Assembly (NCBI GenBank): GCA_025352765.1 | Contig: JANXSI010000731.1 | Coordinates: 1 to 8,359 of the forward strand | Reading direction: 5' to 3' | Length of the DNA: 8,359 nucleotides | DNA from: Devosia sp. | GTDB taxonomy: Bacteria > Pseudomonadota > Alphaproteobacteria > Rhizobiales > Devosiaceae | Part shown: positions 1 to 5,994 of the stretch, piece after piece | How the letters are laid out: the number at the start of each line of letters is the position of its first letter | How positions within the stretch are numbered: position 1 is the stretch's first letter | Notes under the pieces: model-generated | Seen by the model: only the letters and a program-made list of their open reading frames with translations | Database searches by the model: none | What the model was told of the DNA's origin: nothing | Made by a program: the position numbers and the translations under genes

Positions 1-63
1 GCAGCGGTCGAGGCACTCAACAATGGAGGGCAACCGGCCCATGAAACTCGCATTTCGAACTGA
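1..63 (+). CDS. 3' end of an upstream gene, partial
   Basis: Frame 1 is open from the window edge to a TGA at 61-63 and ends in ...NNGGQPAHETRISN. The tail would overlap the start of the ATPase gene by 23 bases. Too little is present to name a family. A competing reading is frame 3, which ends at a TGA at 42-44 and would form an ATGA overlap with the ATG at 41. Frame 1 looks slightly more protein-like in codon use, but the evidence is thin. Sequence upstream of the window would settle it. Confidence 0.35.
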   Translation, partial: AAVEALNNGGQPAHETRISN

Positions 64-1213
64 CGGCCTCGCCACGCCACTCCCGGTGCCCGTGGCGGCC
101 AACGACAACTTCCCCAAATTCGTTGATGCGTCCCTTTGGGAAGGCCGGCCGGTCCCCGAGCGCGCTTGGTACATTCCAGGCATGGTCCCGTCGCGCACTG
201 TTACGCTGCTGTCCGGAGATGGTGGCCTCGGCAAGAGTTTGCTGGCAATCCAACTTGCCGTTGCGTCATGCCTCAACGCTGAGACGATCGGCATCAGGCC
301 GGAACACTGCCGCGTAGTCTATGTAGGCGCGGAGGACGAAGTCGATGAATTTCATCGCCGCATGCATAGCGTGCTCGGCGCGTTCGGAAAGTCCTTCGAC
401 GATCTGGAAGGGCGCTTCGTGCTCCTCCCGCTAGCCGAAAGCGACGCTACTCTCTCCGCGCCAGACAAGGCGGGTAGGATGGTGCCGACTCCGCTGATGG
501 GGTACCTCATCGAAAAGATCGTGGCGTTCGAGCCGGGCCTTGTCGTGTTGGATACGTCGGCGGACCTGTTTGGTGGCGACGAGATCAAGCGAGCACAGGT
601 TCGGCAATTCGTGGCCGACCTCCGGAAGATAGCGATCCGCGTCAATTGCGCGATACTGCTGCTATCTCACCCCTCGGTGGCTGGGATGCAATCCGGATCC
701 GGCACGTCCGGGTCGACGGCGTGGAATAACTCCGTACGAAGCCGCCTTTACCTCACCGCGGCGACTGGCGATGGGGCGGACCCTGACGCCCGCGTCCTCA
801 CGACCATGAAGGCAAATTACGGGCCCAAAGGCGACGCCATCTCTATGCAGTGGCGCACCGGCGCGTTCGCAGTGATGGATCCCAGTAAGCCTAGTCCGGC
901 TGCCGGCATCTTGAATAAGCGAGCCGACACGATCTTTCTCGCATTGTTGTCGTCGTTCAATCGCCAGGGCACAAACGTCGGTCCGAACCGAAGCTCGGCG
1001 TACGCTCCAACTGTGATGGCCCGCCACCCCGACTCGGCCGGCATCAACAAGAGAGCCCTCGAGCTCGCCATGCATCGCCTGCTAGACGTGGGCATGGTGC
1101 AGACGGTTACCGAAGGGCCTCCGTCGAAAAGACGGCAGCGGCTTGTCGTATCGTCTGAGAACTTTTCGCCAAGTTCCAGCGAGCTTCCAACAGGCCCGCC
1201 AACGGACTGCTGA
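41..1213 (+). CDS. RepA-like AAA_25 family ATPase (phage replication helicase/primase-type)
   Basis: This is a RecA-fold ATPase of the AAA_25/RepA-like group, expected to act as a DNA-dependent ATPase or helicase in phage or plasmid replication in the cytoplasm. Numbered from the upstream ATG at 23, the Walker A motif GDGGLGKS is at residues 65-72, an acidic AEDE follows at 103-106, Walker B LVVLDT is at 173-178, and a sensor-like ILLLSHPS is at 211-218. A Gly/Ser-rich GSGTSGS stretch leads into AWNNSVRSRLYL (225-244), typical of this group and likely to carry the arginine finger. The C-terminal 80 or so residues look like a small helical, perhaps winged-helix, domain. I prefer the ATG at 41 because GGAGGG lies 10 bases upstream (25-30). 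The ATG at 23 is also possible and adds six residues. The N-terminal linker contains AANDN, as do two other proteins here. The family call is firm; the exact role (helicase or primase-helicase) is inferred. Confidence 0.88.
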   Translation: MKLAFRTDGLATPLPVPVAANDNFPKFVDASLWEGRPVPERAWYIPGMVPSRTVTLLSGDGGLGKSLLAIQLAVASCLNAETIGIRPEHCRVVYVGAEDEVDEFHRRMHSVLGAFGKSFDDLEGRFVLLPLAESDATLSAPDKAGRMVPTPLMGYLIEKIVAFEPGLVVLDTSADLFGGDEIKRAQVRQFVADLRKIAIRVNCAILLLSHPSVAGMQSGSGTSGSTAWNNSVRSRLYLTAATGDGADPDARVLTTMKANYGPKGDAISMQWRTGAFAVMDPSKPSPAAGILNKRADTIFLALLSSFNRQGTNVGPNRSSAYAPTVMARHPDSAGINKRALELAMHRLLDVGMVQTVTEGPPSKRRQRLVVSSENFSPSSSELPTGPPTDC

Positions 1214-1257
1214 GACGTTCCAAGGGCCTGTACCTTCCAACCCCCTATACCCCCGTA

Positions 1258-1291
1258 GCGTTGGAGCAGGCCAACGCGGCTTGGAAGCCGC
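1258..1291. repeat. Two adjoining inverted repeats between the ATPase and 70-aa genes
   Basis: The 147-base gap (1214-1360) has no convincing gene. It holds GCGTTGG (1258-1264) paired with CCAACGC (1271-1277) around a 6-base loop, directly followed by GCGGCTT (1276-1282) and AAGCCGC (1285-1291) with a 2-base spacer. The two arms share bases 1276-1277, so the full stems cannot form together. No T-tract follows, so a simple rho-independent terminator is unlikely. An operator or an mRNA control element is possible but unproven. Confidence 0.4.
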
Positions 1292-1360
1292 TGCCCGCAC
1301 GAACACTCAAGTCACGGCCTTGGGCCATTCCCCTTCAACCGCTGAGGAGCAACACTAAAA

Positions 1361-1573
1361 GTGAACAAATTGATCGCTATCGCCCCGTTCGAAACTGAGG
1401 CCTTTGTTGGCCAAACCAAGACTGCCCACGTCCGTGTCATCGGCGTGACCCACGACTCCGGCCAGCCGCGCTTCGTCGCGATGCGGTCTGAAGGCGGCAA
1501 CACGTGGCTCGAAACTGTCGAGTTCCTGAAGCACGACCTGGCCGCGCCGCCGACGATCCAGCCGCGCGGCTAG
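1361..1573 (+). CDS. Small hypothetical protein (70 aa)
   Basis: A 70-residue protein of no family I recognise. The GTG start at 1361 is supported by GAGGAG at 1344-1349, eleven bases upstream, after an A-rich spacer. The N-terminal half alternates hydrophobic and polar residues (KLIAIAPF, THAR-like TAHVRVIGV), suggesting beta strands. The C-terminal half has a possible helix around TWLETVEFLKHDL and ends in a Pro-rich tail. There are no membrane segments or signal peptide. It lies between the replication ATPase and the unknown 348-aa gene, so it is probably an early or middle phage gene. The function is unknown. Confidence 0.6.
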   Translation: MNKLIAIAPFETEAFVGQTKTAHVRVIGVTHDSGQPRFVAMRSEGGNTWLETVEFLKHDLAAPPTIQPRG

Positions 1574-1587
1574 TCCGGCCCGCGTGC

Positions 1588-1664
1588 CACATACACATTG
1601 GCCCCGCAAGCGCAGAAACAGATCAGCGCTCGCAATTCGGCGGCGCGAGGGCAGGGTGTATGTG
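1588..1664. repeat. Long-range 9-bp inverted repeat upstream of the 348-aa gene
   Basis: CACATACAC at 1588-1596 is the exact reverse complement of GTGTATGTG at 1656-1664, with a 59-base interior. Inside, CTCGC (1629-1633) can pair with GCGAG (1645-1649). Together they could form a branched RNA element ending about 22 bases before the ribosome binding site at 1687-1693. A 9-bp match in a gap of this size is somewhat unlikely by chance but not decisive. This is most of what the gap 1574-1704 holds; I see no gene there. Confidence 0.35.
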
Positions 1665-1704
1665 TCGACATGGTCTGACACCACCCAAGGGAGCGACCAC
1701 CCCA

Positions 1705-2751
1705 ATGACTGCCACCACCGCAAGCCTTGCCTTAGTCAGTTCATCTCCGAAACAGCCCGTCACAATGGCCGGAGAACGTCGCCGGCTGGCGACCCTGGAT
1801 CAGGCGCGACGCCAAGGTCTCAAGCCGGCCAACGACAACAAACCGAAGGCCGAGGCTTGGCCGTTTGAAACAATGTATCGCCGATGGGAACTCGGCACCG
1901 ATTTGACGGACAATGTCCATCTCCATGACATTGGACTCCGGTTTTGTGCCGACTACTACGCGGCAATGGAGGGAGGATCTCCGCCAGAAGAAGTACTAGA
2001 TTGGCCGAGCATCATGCCGGCACTTAACCCGCTCCGAAGTGAGGCGGAGACTATAGAGTCGATCGGGCCGAACGATGGCCCGTTGCATCTCAATGACGAC
2101 GCCGATCTCGTCGACGAAGGTACAAGCCGAGAGTCCGGATTCGTCGACTATGCGTCGTACAACGTGTTTCGTGACACGCCTCCGCCGGCCTATGGCGTCC
2201 TTGCCAAGCAAACTATCAGCCTTGCTGCAATCGTGCTCGGCCCCGCCTACAGAGTGGTCGTGGCGTTCTTGGTGCGGCGCTGGACTTTGCAGATGATCGG
2301 AGAAACCGAAACCAATGCTAGCCGGGCCACCGCCTCAGCTTTCGGCAATGGCATGGTCCGATCGGCCATGCGACAGCTTTCAGAGTTCTATGCGCGTCTA
2401 GACCGCCTAAACCAGGGGCTTCCCACCAAGACAATTTGGCCACTCGTCGGCACTGGCCAGTGGATGTTTATGGACGAGATGGAGCGCCGGGCCGGTCCCG
2501 CTCTGCCAGCTCCGCCTGCCTATGCCTATGCGGTCGCTTGGCGCGACGGCCGCATGCGCTCGACGGCGTACCACAAGACTGCGATCGCGGCCCTTGACCA
2601 GATCACCGACCTTCGCGTCGGCGGGTGGGAAGACATCACCGTTAGGGACGCCACCGGCAAGGCTGTGGAGCTCGTCGATCTCGCTCGATCATCCGGCGCG
2701 GAACTTGCTGACGGGGGCATGTCGACACGCCTCTTATCGGACCCGCTATAG
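1705..2751 (+). CDS. Hypothetical phage protein with a possible helix-turn-helix (348 aa)
   Basis: I do not recognise a named family. The open frame reaches back to 1504, but I chose the ATG at 1705 because AAGGGAG (1687-1693) lies eleven bases upstream and the extra 67 residues would overlap the 70-aa gene and look like out-of-frame translation. Residues 1-50 are polar and probably disordered, with PANDN at 41-45. Residues about 120-165 are acidic and low in structure. Residues about 178-230 form a helical block (AYRVVVAFLVRRW, then ETNASRATASAF, then GMVRSAMRQLSEFY) whose spacing recalls a sigma region 4 or DUF6456-like helix-turn-helix; this is inference. Residues about 272-325 look like a small alpha/beta domain. 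Lying between replication and late genes, it could be a late-gene regulator, but no function is proven. Confidence 0.75.
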   Translation: MTATTASLALVSSSPKQPVTMAGERRRLATLDQARRQGLKPANDNKPKAEAWPFETMYRRWELGTDLTDNVHLHDIGLRFCADYYAAMEGGSPPEEVLDWPSIMPALNPLRSEAETIESIGPNDGPLHLNDDADLVDEGTSRESGFVDYASYNVFRDTPPPAYGVLAKQTISLAAIVLGPAYRVVVAFLVRRWTLQMIGETETNASRATASAFGNGMVRSAMRQLSEFYARLDRLNQGLPTKTIWPLVGTGQWMFMDEMERRAGPALPAPPAYAYAVAWRDGRMRSTAYHKTAIAALDQITDLRVGGWEDITVRDATGKAVELVDLARSSGAELADGGMSTRLLSDPL

Positions 2752-2752
2752 T
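2722..2752 (+). promoter_or_regulatory. Possible sigma-70-type promoter for the late genes
   Basis: TCGACA (2722-2727) and TATAGT (2747-2752) each differ from the sigma-70 consensus at one base, but the spacer is 19 bases rather than 17. It lies at the very end of the 348-aa gene and would start transcription around 2759, before the hairpin leader and the HNH gene. Position makes it attractive; the wide spacer keeps confidence low, and the host may use a different consensus. Confidence 0.25.
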
Positions 2753-2802
2753 TGGAATATAGGGGGCGAGGCGCTGTGTCTGGTCGCACGCGCGCCACGC
2801 AA

Positions 2803-2837
2803 TGGCCTGGCAGTGGTCCCTGGACCGAGCCAGGCCA
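2803..2837 (+). promoter_or_regulatory. Hairpin 1 in the leader of the HNH gene
   Basis: TGGCCTGGC (2803-2811) pairs perfectly with GCCAGGCCA (2829-2837). Inside, GGTCC (2815-2819) can pair with GGACC (2822-2826), extending the structure. It is followed by ACTCTTTCG, which is only weakly T-rich, so a terminator is doubtful. It is the first of two hairpins in the 186-base gap 2752-2937, which I read as non-coding. Confidence 0.5.
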
Positions 2838-2881
2838 ACTCTTTCGCGCCGCCAGAGTCTCCCTGCTGCGAGCGCGCTACT

Positions 2882-2913
2882 CGGGGTGGTTGCACCAGAG
2901 GGCAGCCACCCCG
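2882..2913 (+). promoter_or_regulatory. Hairpin 2 in the leader of the HNH gene
   Basis: A 12-bp stem (2882-2893 with 2902-2913) containing one G-U pair closes an 8-base loop at 2894-2901. The core is GGGGTGG against CCACCCC. It ends 24 bases before the HNH start and 15 before its ribosome binding site. The following bases are CCCCCTTTCC, so it is not a typical rho-independent terminator. It may affect HNH translation, transcript stability or antitermination. Confidence 0.5.
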
Positions 2914-2937
2914 CCCCCTTTCCATCACAAGGCGCCG

Positions 2938-3237
2938 ATGCCCCACGATCCCTATTATTTCAGCCCGCAATGGCTGGCACTGCGGGCGGCTGTCCGTCGG
3001 CGCGCCCACGGCCAGTGCGAAGTCCCCGGCTGCACCGCACCAATGGCCGTCGCCGATCATATCGTTGCTCGCAAGGATGGTGGGGCCGACGCGCTCCACA
3101 ACCTCCGCGGGCTGTGCCGGCTACACGACAATCAAGTGATGCAGAAGCCGGACGGTAAGAGGCGCAACGGCGGCATCCTTCGCCTAGTGGGTACCGACGC
3201 CAACGGCGACCCGATCGGCGGCTGGGCGCGCGACTGA
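2938..3237 (+). CDS. HNH endonuclease, terminase-associated type
   Basis: A 99-residue HNH nuclease of the size and type found beside phage terminase genes, where family members assist terminase in DNA cutting during packaging. Visible landmarks are the N-terminal PYYFSPQWLALR, C27 and C32 of CEVPGC, the DH pair D40-H41 in VADHIV, N55 in ALHNLRGLC, and C60-x2-H63. C27, C32, C60 and H63 are likely zinc ligands; H41 is the likely catalytic histidine and N55 the central N. I chose the ATG at 2938, with AAGG five bases upstream (2929-2932). The frame is open back to a TTG at 2752, but those 62 residues do not resemble the family and cover the two hairpins. The gene is followed by a 175-base gap and then TerS, the usual neighbour. 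Confidence 0.85.
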   Translation: MPHDPYYFSPQWLALRAAVRRRAHGQCEVPGCTAPMAVADHIVARKDGGADALHNLRGLCRLHDNQVMQKPDGKRRNGGILRLVGTDANGDPIGGWARD

Positions 3238-3256
3238 CGGGCAGCAACGCGGCCTG

Positions 3257-3333
3257 TAGGGGATGGCGGGTTTGATTCCCTAGACGTAGTTGGGGCGCCA
3301 GCCGATGCGGGGCCTTGAGTCGTTAAACCGCAT
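3257..3333. repeat. Inverted repeats in the HNH-TerS gap
   Basis: The gap 3238-3412 has no convincing gene. It contains TAGGGGAT (3257-3264) facing ATTCCCTA (3275-3282) across ten bases, an 8-bp stem with one G-U pair, and ATGCGG (3305-3310) facing CCGCAT (3328-3333) across 17 bases. Neither is followed by a T-tract. Because cohesive-end or packaging sites often lie beside HNH and small-terminase genes, this gap is a reasonable place to look for one, but no known cos motif was recognised. Confidence 0.35.
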
Positions 3334-3412
3334 GAATTTGCCTTTGGGCCGCAACAATTTTCGAATCCGCCGAACTAGGCGCCTCCACCACCATCAAGAT
3401 TAGGATTCCACA

Positions 3413-3862
3413 ATGGCTCGTCGCTCCTTAGCGTCGCTGGCCGTCGCCGCTGTTAGCATCGACGGCCGCCCGAACCCACCGGCTGAACTCACGAAGGCGC
3501 AGGCCGCGGCTTGGACGCAGATTGTTTTAACGGAGACTGCCGGACTATTCAAAACCGAGGCCTCCAAGGAGCTCCTTGTGCAGTATGTCCGCCACCTGGA
3601 CGCGGCGAGCCTTTTAGCTTCATCGATCGATAGCTTCGAACTCGATTGGCTCACCACGGCCGAAGGCCTCGAGCGCTATGATCGCCTCCTAAAGGTACGC
3701 GAACGCGAGGTGCGAGCCTCGTTGAGCGTCGCCACGAAGTTGAGGATAACGCCGCAGTCTCGCTACACGGCTAAGGCCGCAGGAACTGCCGCGAGTCACG
3801 TCGGCGGCGCAAACAAGCCTTGGAACTACGTCGGATTCGGCGAAGGCGAGGCTGGCGCATGA
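3413..3862 (+). CDS. Phage terminase small subunit, P27-like
   Basis: The small terminase subunit recognises phage DNA and presents it to the large subunit for cutting and packaging. This 149-residue protein has the P27/Terminase_4 layout: an N-terminal IDGRPNPPAELTKAQAAAW (16-34), a helical middle (about 50-110) with KELLVQYVRHL, and the signature LRITPQSRYT (110-119) followed by a basic, Gly-rich tail ending in KPWNYVGFG. The start at 3413 has TAGGA seven bases upstream (3401-3405). Its stop overlaps the next gene in ATGA (3859-3862), so the two are probably translationally coupled. The HNH gene upstream fits. Oddly, no large-subunit gene follows in the window. The assignment comes from motif pattern alone, so it is good but not certain. 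Confidence 0.75.
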   Translation: MARRSLASLAVAAVSIDGRPNPPAELTKAQAAAWTQIVLTETAGLFKTEASKELLVQYVRHLDAASLLASSIDSFELDWLTTAEGLERYDRLLKVREREVRASLSVATKLRITPQSRYTAKAAGTAASHVGGANKPWNYVGFGEGEAGA

Positions 3863-4002
3863 GCGCAATCGGCTTTCGCGAGGCGCTACTGCTTGGCGGC
3901 TGTCTCCTGCTCAGCATTGGACTCGGCATCGCCTGGCTGCCGCTAGCGGCGCTCGGTCCCGGCATCGTCTTGGTCTACGTCGCTATCGCCGGCGTCGCCT
4001 AA
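3859..4002 (+). CDS. Small membrane protein, copy 1 (47 aa)
   Basis: A 47-residue, almost wholly hydrophobic protein. After a short start (MSAIGFRE) there are two hydrophobic stretches, about residues 9-27 and 29-46, separated by a Pro at 28 and containing PG at 34-35, suggesting a short membrane hairpin. The ATG at 3859 overlaps the TerS stop (ATGA). A longer in-frame start at 3820 would lie inside TerS and add a very basic leader, so I reject it. The protein is clearly related to the one at 6639-6833: residues 5-47 align without gaps to residues 22-64 of that protein with 22 of 43 identical, including a shared YVAIAGV end. The role is unknown; a holin-like role is possible, but it has neither a lysis neighbour nor a charged tail. 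Confidence 0.72.
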   Translation: MSAIGFREALLLGGCLLLSIGLGIAWLPLAALGPGIVLVYVAIAGVA

Positions 4003-4018
4003 CACCACCACCACATAC

Positions 4019-4025
4019 GAGGAGG
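4019..4025 (+). promoter_or_regulatory. Strong ribosome binding site deciding a TTG start
   Basis: GAGGAGG ends five bases before the TTG at 4031. It follows a CACCACCACCAC stretch after the membrane-protein stop. This strong Shine-Dalgarno site is the main reason to accept the rare TTG start of the coiled-coil gene. Confidence 0.65.
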
Positions 4026-4030
4026 CCAGC

Positions 4031-4720
4031 TTGGCCAACCACCTATTCGGCCGCTCGGCTGCCGACATTCTTGACGCTATTCGAGAGTCCCCCCCGATCG
4101 CAGCCGCTTTGGGCGAGGCGGAATCGCAGCGTGTCGCTCGGCGTCAGGCCAAACTTGATCGGCTGGCAGCGATAGACCGCGATGCTGCCGGCCAGTTCCC
4201 GAAACTGATCAAAGACACCAGCGACGCCGTCGCGGCGCAGCGGCGAGCCGAGGCTGCGCTCGTTGTCGCCAAGCAAAAGGTTGACGTCGCCATGGCGGCT
4301 CGGCTCGACTTCACTGTCCAGACCGAACGCGAACGGCGCCAGCTTCAGGCGGAGTTGCGGGCAGGGGCCGACGGTCAATCCATCTCAGCATTCGCTGAAT
4401 GGATCGAGGACTCCATCCAGGCCGCGGCGCGCAGCGTGCGCGTTCCCGTCGTGGAGCGCAGCGAGGTCGGCGCCGAGACGGTGATCACCGTCACCTCAAA
4501 CGTCGGCAGCATCAACTCCCGCTGCACGGCCTTGCGAGCGGCCCGTGACGAAGTCGAGGCGTTGCGCTTGGTCGCTGATCAATCAAGCGTGCCGTCGCGC
4601 ATCGCCGCGCTGAAAGCCGGCATCCCGCCGATCGCCGACGAGATCACCGCCGCCAAGACGCCGCGTCGACGCAATGACGTCGGCCAGTTCGGTGTCATCC
4701 AAAACAAGGAAACAGAATGA
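4031..4720 (+). CDS. Coiled-coil protein upstream of capsid; candidate scaffold
   Basis: A 229-residue protein I cannot assign to a named family. It opens with a short helical region (LFGRSAADILDAI), then a long Ala/Arg/Glu/Gln-rich helical segment at about 28-112 with coiled-coil character (for example RRAEAALVVAKQKV and ERERRQLQAELR). A small mixed domain follows at about 118-160 (AFAEWIEDSIQ, ETVITVTSNVG), then a second helical stretch at about 163-210 and a polar tail. It starts at TTG 4031 behind a strong ribosome binding site and overlaps the capsid start in ATGA (4717-4720), so its translation is probably coupled to capsid. Long helical proteins just before capsid genes are often scaffolds, and this slot usually holds the head protease. 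I see no serine-protease motif. The scaffold role is inference. Confidence 0.7.
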   Translation: MANHLFGRSAADILDAIRESPPIAAALGEAESQRVARRQAKLDRLAAIDRDAAGQFPKLIKDTSDAVAAQRRAEAALVVAKQKVDVAMAARLDFTVQTERERRQLQAELRAGADGQSISAFAEWIEDSIQAAARSVRVPVVERSEVGAETVITVTSNVGSINSRCTALRAARDEVEALRLVADQSSVPSRIAALKAGIPPIADEITAAKTPRRRNDVGQFGVIQNKETE

Positions 4721-5940
4721 GATCCCCCAGTGGTTATAAGATCAGCCCGCCGGGTGGCAGCCTTGCCGCGCGCGCTTCCTCAAAGGTTGCCGCGGCTTCG
4801 CCTCCGCCCGCCGCGAACGACAACAGCACGTTGATCAAAGCGACCGAAAATATCGTGAAGGCCCTCGAGCTCGTCCGATCGATCAAGGCGACTCCTACCG
4901 TCCGCCATGACCGCGGATTCAATTCGCTCGGCGAGTTTGCCGCTGCGGTGGTCCGCGCCGAGCGCGACATCGCCACCGATAGCCGCTTGGTCCGCGCGCC
5001 GGCTGGCGCCAACGTCAACGACCCCTCGGCCGGCGGCTTCCTTGTGCAGCACGACCTCGTCGACGGGATTATCAGGTCGGTCTACGAGAGGGCGACGATC
5101 GCCCCGTACTGCGACCTGCGGATCACTGCGAACCCGATCCGCGAGACCCGCATCCCCAGCATCGACGAGGCAAGTCGAGCGGATGGCCAACGCAACGGCG
5201 GAGCGACTGCCTACTTCCTGCCCGAGGGCACGACCGCTCCAAAGTCGATCCTCAGGTACAAGAGCGTCACTTTCCAGCCGAAGAAGCTGATCGGCCTTGC
5301 TAAGGTCACCAACGAGCTACTGAACGACGTCCCAATGCTTTCGGCGCACCTCGAGGACGTGCTCGGGGACGAGATCGGATTCCAGCTTGACCGAGCCGTC
5401 CTGCTCGGCACGGGCGCGGGCGTTCCCACTGGCATTCTCAACTTGCCGGCCTTGATTACCGTGGCGAAGGAAACGGGCCAGGCGCCGTCGACTTTCGTCA
5501 AAGAAAACCTCGACAAGATGTGGGCGCGCTTTCCGGCGGCGTCTCGCAAGAGGGGCGTTTGGTTGATCTCGGAAGATCTCGCACCGCAGTTGATGGCACT
5601 CAATTCGCAGGTCGGCGGAGGCGGGTTTAGCTACCAGCCGCCAGGCGCAATTCCGGGCTCCCCTTATGCAAGCCTGTATGGCCGGCCCATCATCGAAACC
5701 GAGCAGTCGCCGACCCTCGGCACGCTCGGAGATATCGTGCTCGCCGACCTATCGCGCTACACCGTCGTCTCGGCGCCGGCGCAGTTCACGATGTCGCTGC
5801 ATTCGGGGTTCGACACCGACGAGGCTACGCTGCGTTTGACCTACTATGTCGATGCGCGCGCGGTCCAATCGTCGCCATTGCTGCCGTACCAAGGCTCGGT
5901 GACCAAATCGCCGTTCGTTACCCTTGCGGCGCGGCCGTAA
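4717..5940 (+). CDS. Major capsid protein, HK97 fold
   Basis: The main shell protein of the phage head, of the phage_capsid (HK97 gp5) family, 407 residues. Residues 1-66 are a variable leader with PAANDN (31-36) and a short helix (about 39-57). The capsid domain begins at FNSLGEFAAAVVRA (68-81), followed by AGGFLVQHDLVDGI (105-118; N-arm), the E-loop region with TAYFLPEGTTAP (164-175), spine and P-domain segments with FQPKKLIGLAKVTNELL (186-202), GTGAGVPTGIL (231-241), and a C-terminal A-domain with YGRPIIETE and GDIVLADLSRYTV. The start has AAGGA at 4706-4710, six bases upstream. The leader is shorter than the roughly 100-residue cleaved delta domain of HK97 itself, which agrees with a separate scaffold. 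It lies before the portal gene rather than after it. Confidence 0.93.
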   Translation: MRSPSGYKISPPGGSLAARASSKVAAASPPPAANDNSTLIKATENIVKALELVRSIKATPTVRHDRGFNSLGEFAAAVVRAERDIATDSRLVRAPAGANVNDPSAGGFLVQHDLVDGIIRSVYERATIAPYCDLRITANPIRETRIPSIDEASRADGQRNGGATAYFLPEGTTAPKSILRYKSVTFQPKKLIGLAKVTNELLNDVPMLSAHLEDVLGDEIGFQLDRAVLLGTGAGVPTGILNLPALITVAKETGQAPSTFVKENLDKMWARFPAASRKRGVWLISEDLAPQLMALNSQVGGGGFSYQPPGAIPGSPYASLYGRPIIETEQSPTLGTLGDIVLADLSRYTVVSAPAQFTMSLHSGFDTDEATLRLTYYVDARAVQSSPLLPYQGSVTKSPFVTLAARP

Positions 5941-5959
5941 GACGGTTGCGGGGGCGCGC

Positions 5960-5979
5960 TCGAGAGGGCGCGCTCTCGA
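5960..5979 (+). promoter_or_regulatory. Hairpin just after the capsid gene
   Basis: TCGAGAG (5960-5966) pairs with CTCTCGA (5973-5979) around a 6-base loop, 19 bases after the capsid stop. GGGCGCGCTC occurs twice, at 5952-5961 and 5966-5975, so the hairpin overlaps a 10-base direct repeat. A ribosome binding site (TTAAGGAG, 5982-5989) follows at once and there is no T-tract, so it is not a normal terminator. It could protect the 3' end of capsid mRNA or mark a processing site. Confidence 0.4.
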
Positions 5980-5994
5980 CCTTAAGGAGCGCCC

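Noticed and set aside
1504..1704. Longer N-terminus for the 348-aa protein
   Set aside because: The extra residues overlap the 70-aa gene, have odd Cys/His/Arg content, and the ATG at 1705 has a good ribosome binding site.
2752..2937. TTG-started extension of the HNH protein
   Set aside because: The extension has no resemblance to HNH proteins and covers two strong hairpins. The ATG at 2938 gives the usual length of about 100 residues with a nearby AAGG.
3257..3290. T-loop-like GGGTTTGATTCCC suggesting a tRNA end or attachment site
   Set aside because: No 5-bp T-stem, acceptor stem, anticodon arm or CCA can be made around it. It is better explained as part of an inverted repeat.
3339..3366. 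Possible promoter TTGCCT and TCGAAT before TerS
   Set aside because: Both hexamers match the consensus at only four positions with a 16-base spacer, which is expected by chance in this AT-richer patch.
3820..3858. Upstream in-frame ATG for the 47-aa membrane protein
   Set aside because: It lies inside TerS and adds a shadow-like very basic leader. The ATGA overlap at 3859 and alignment with copy 2 favour the short form.
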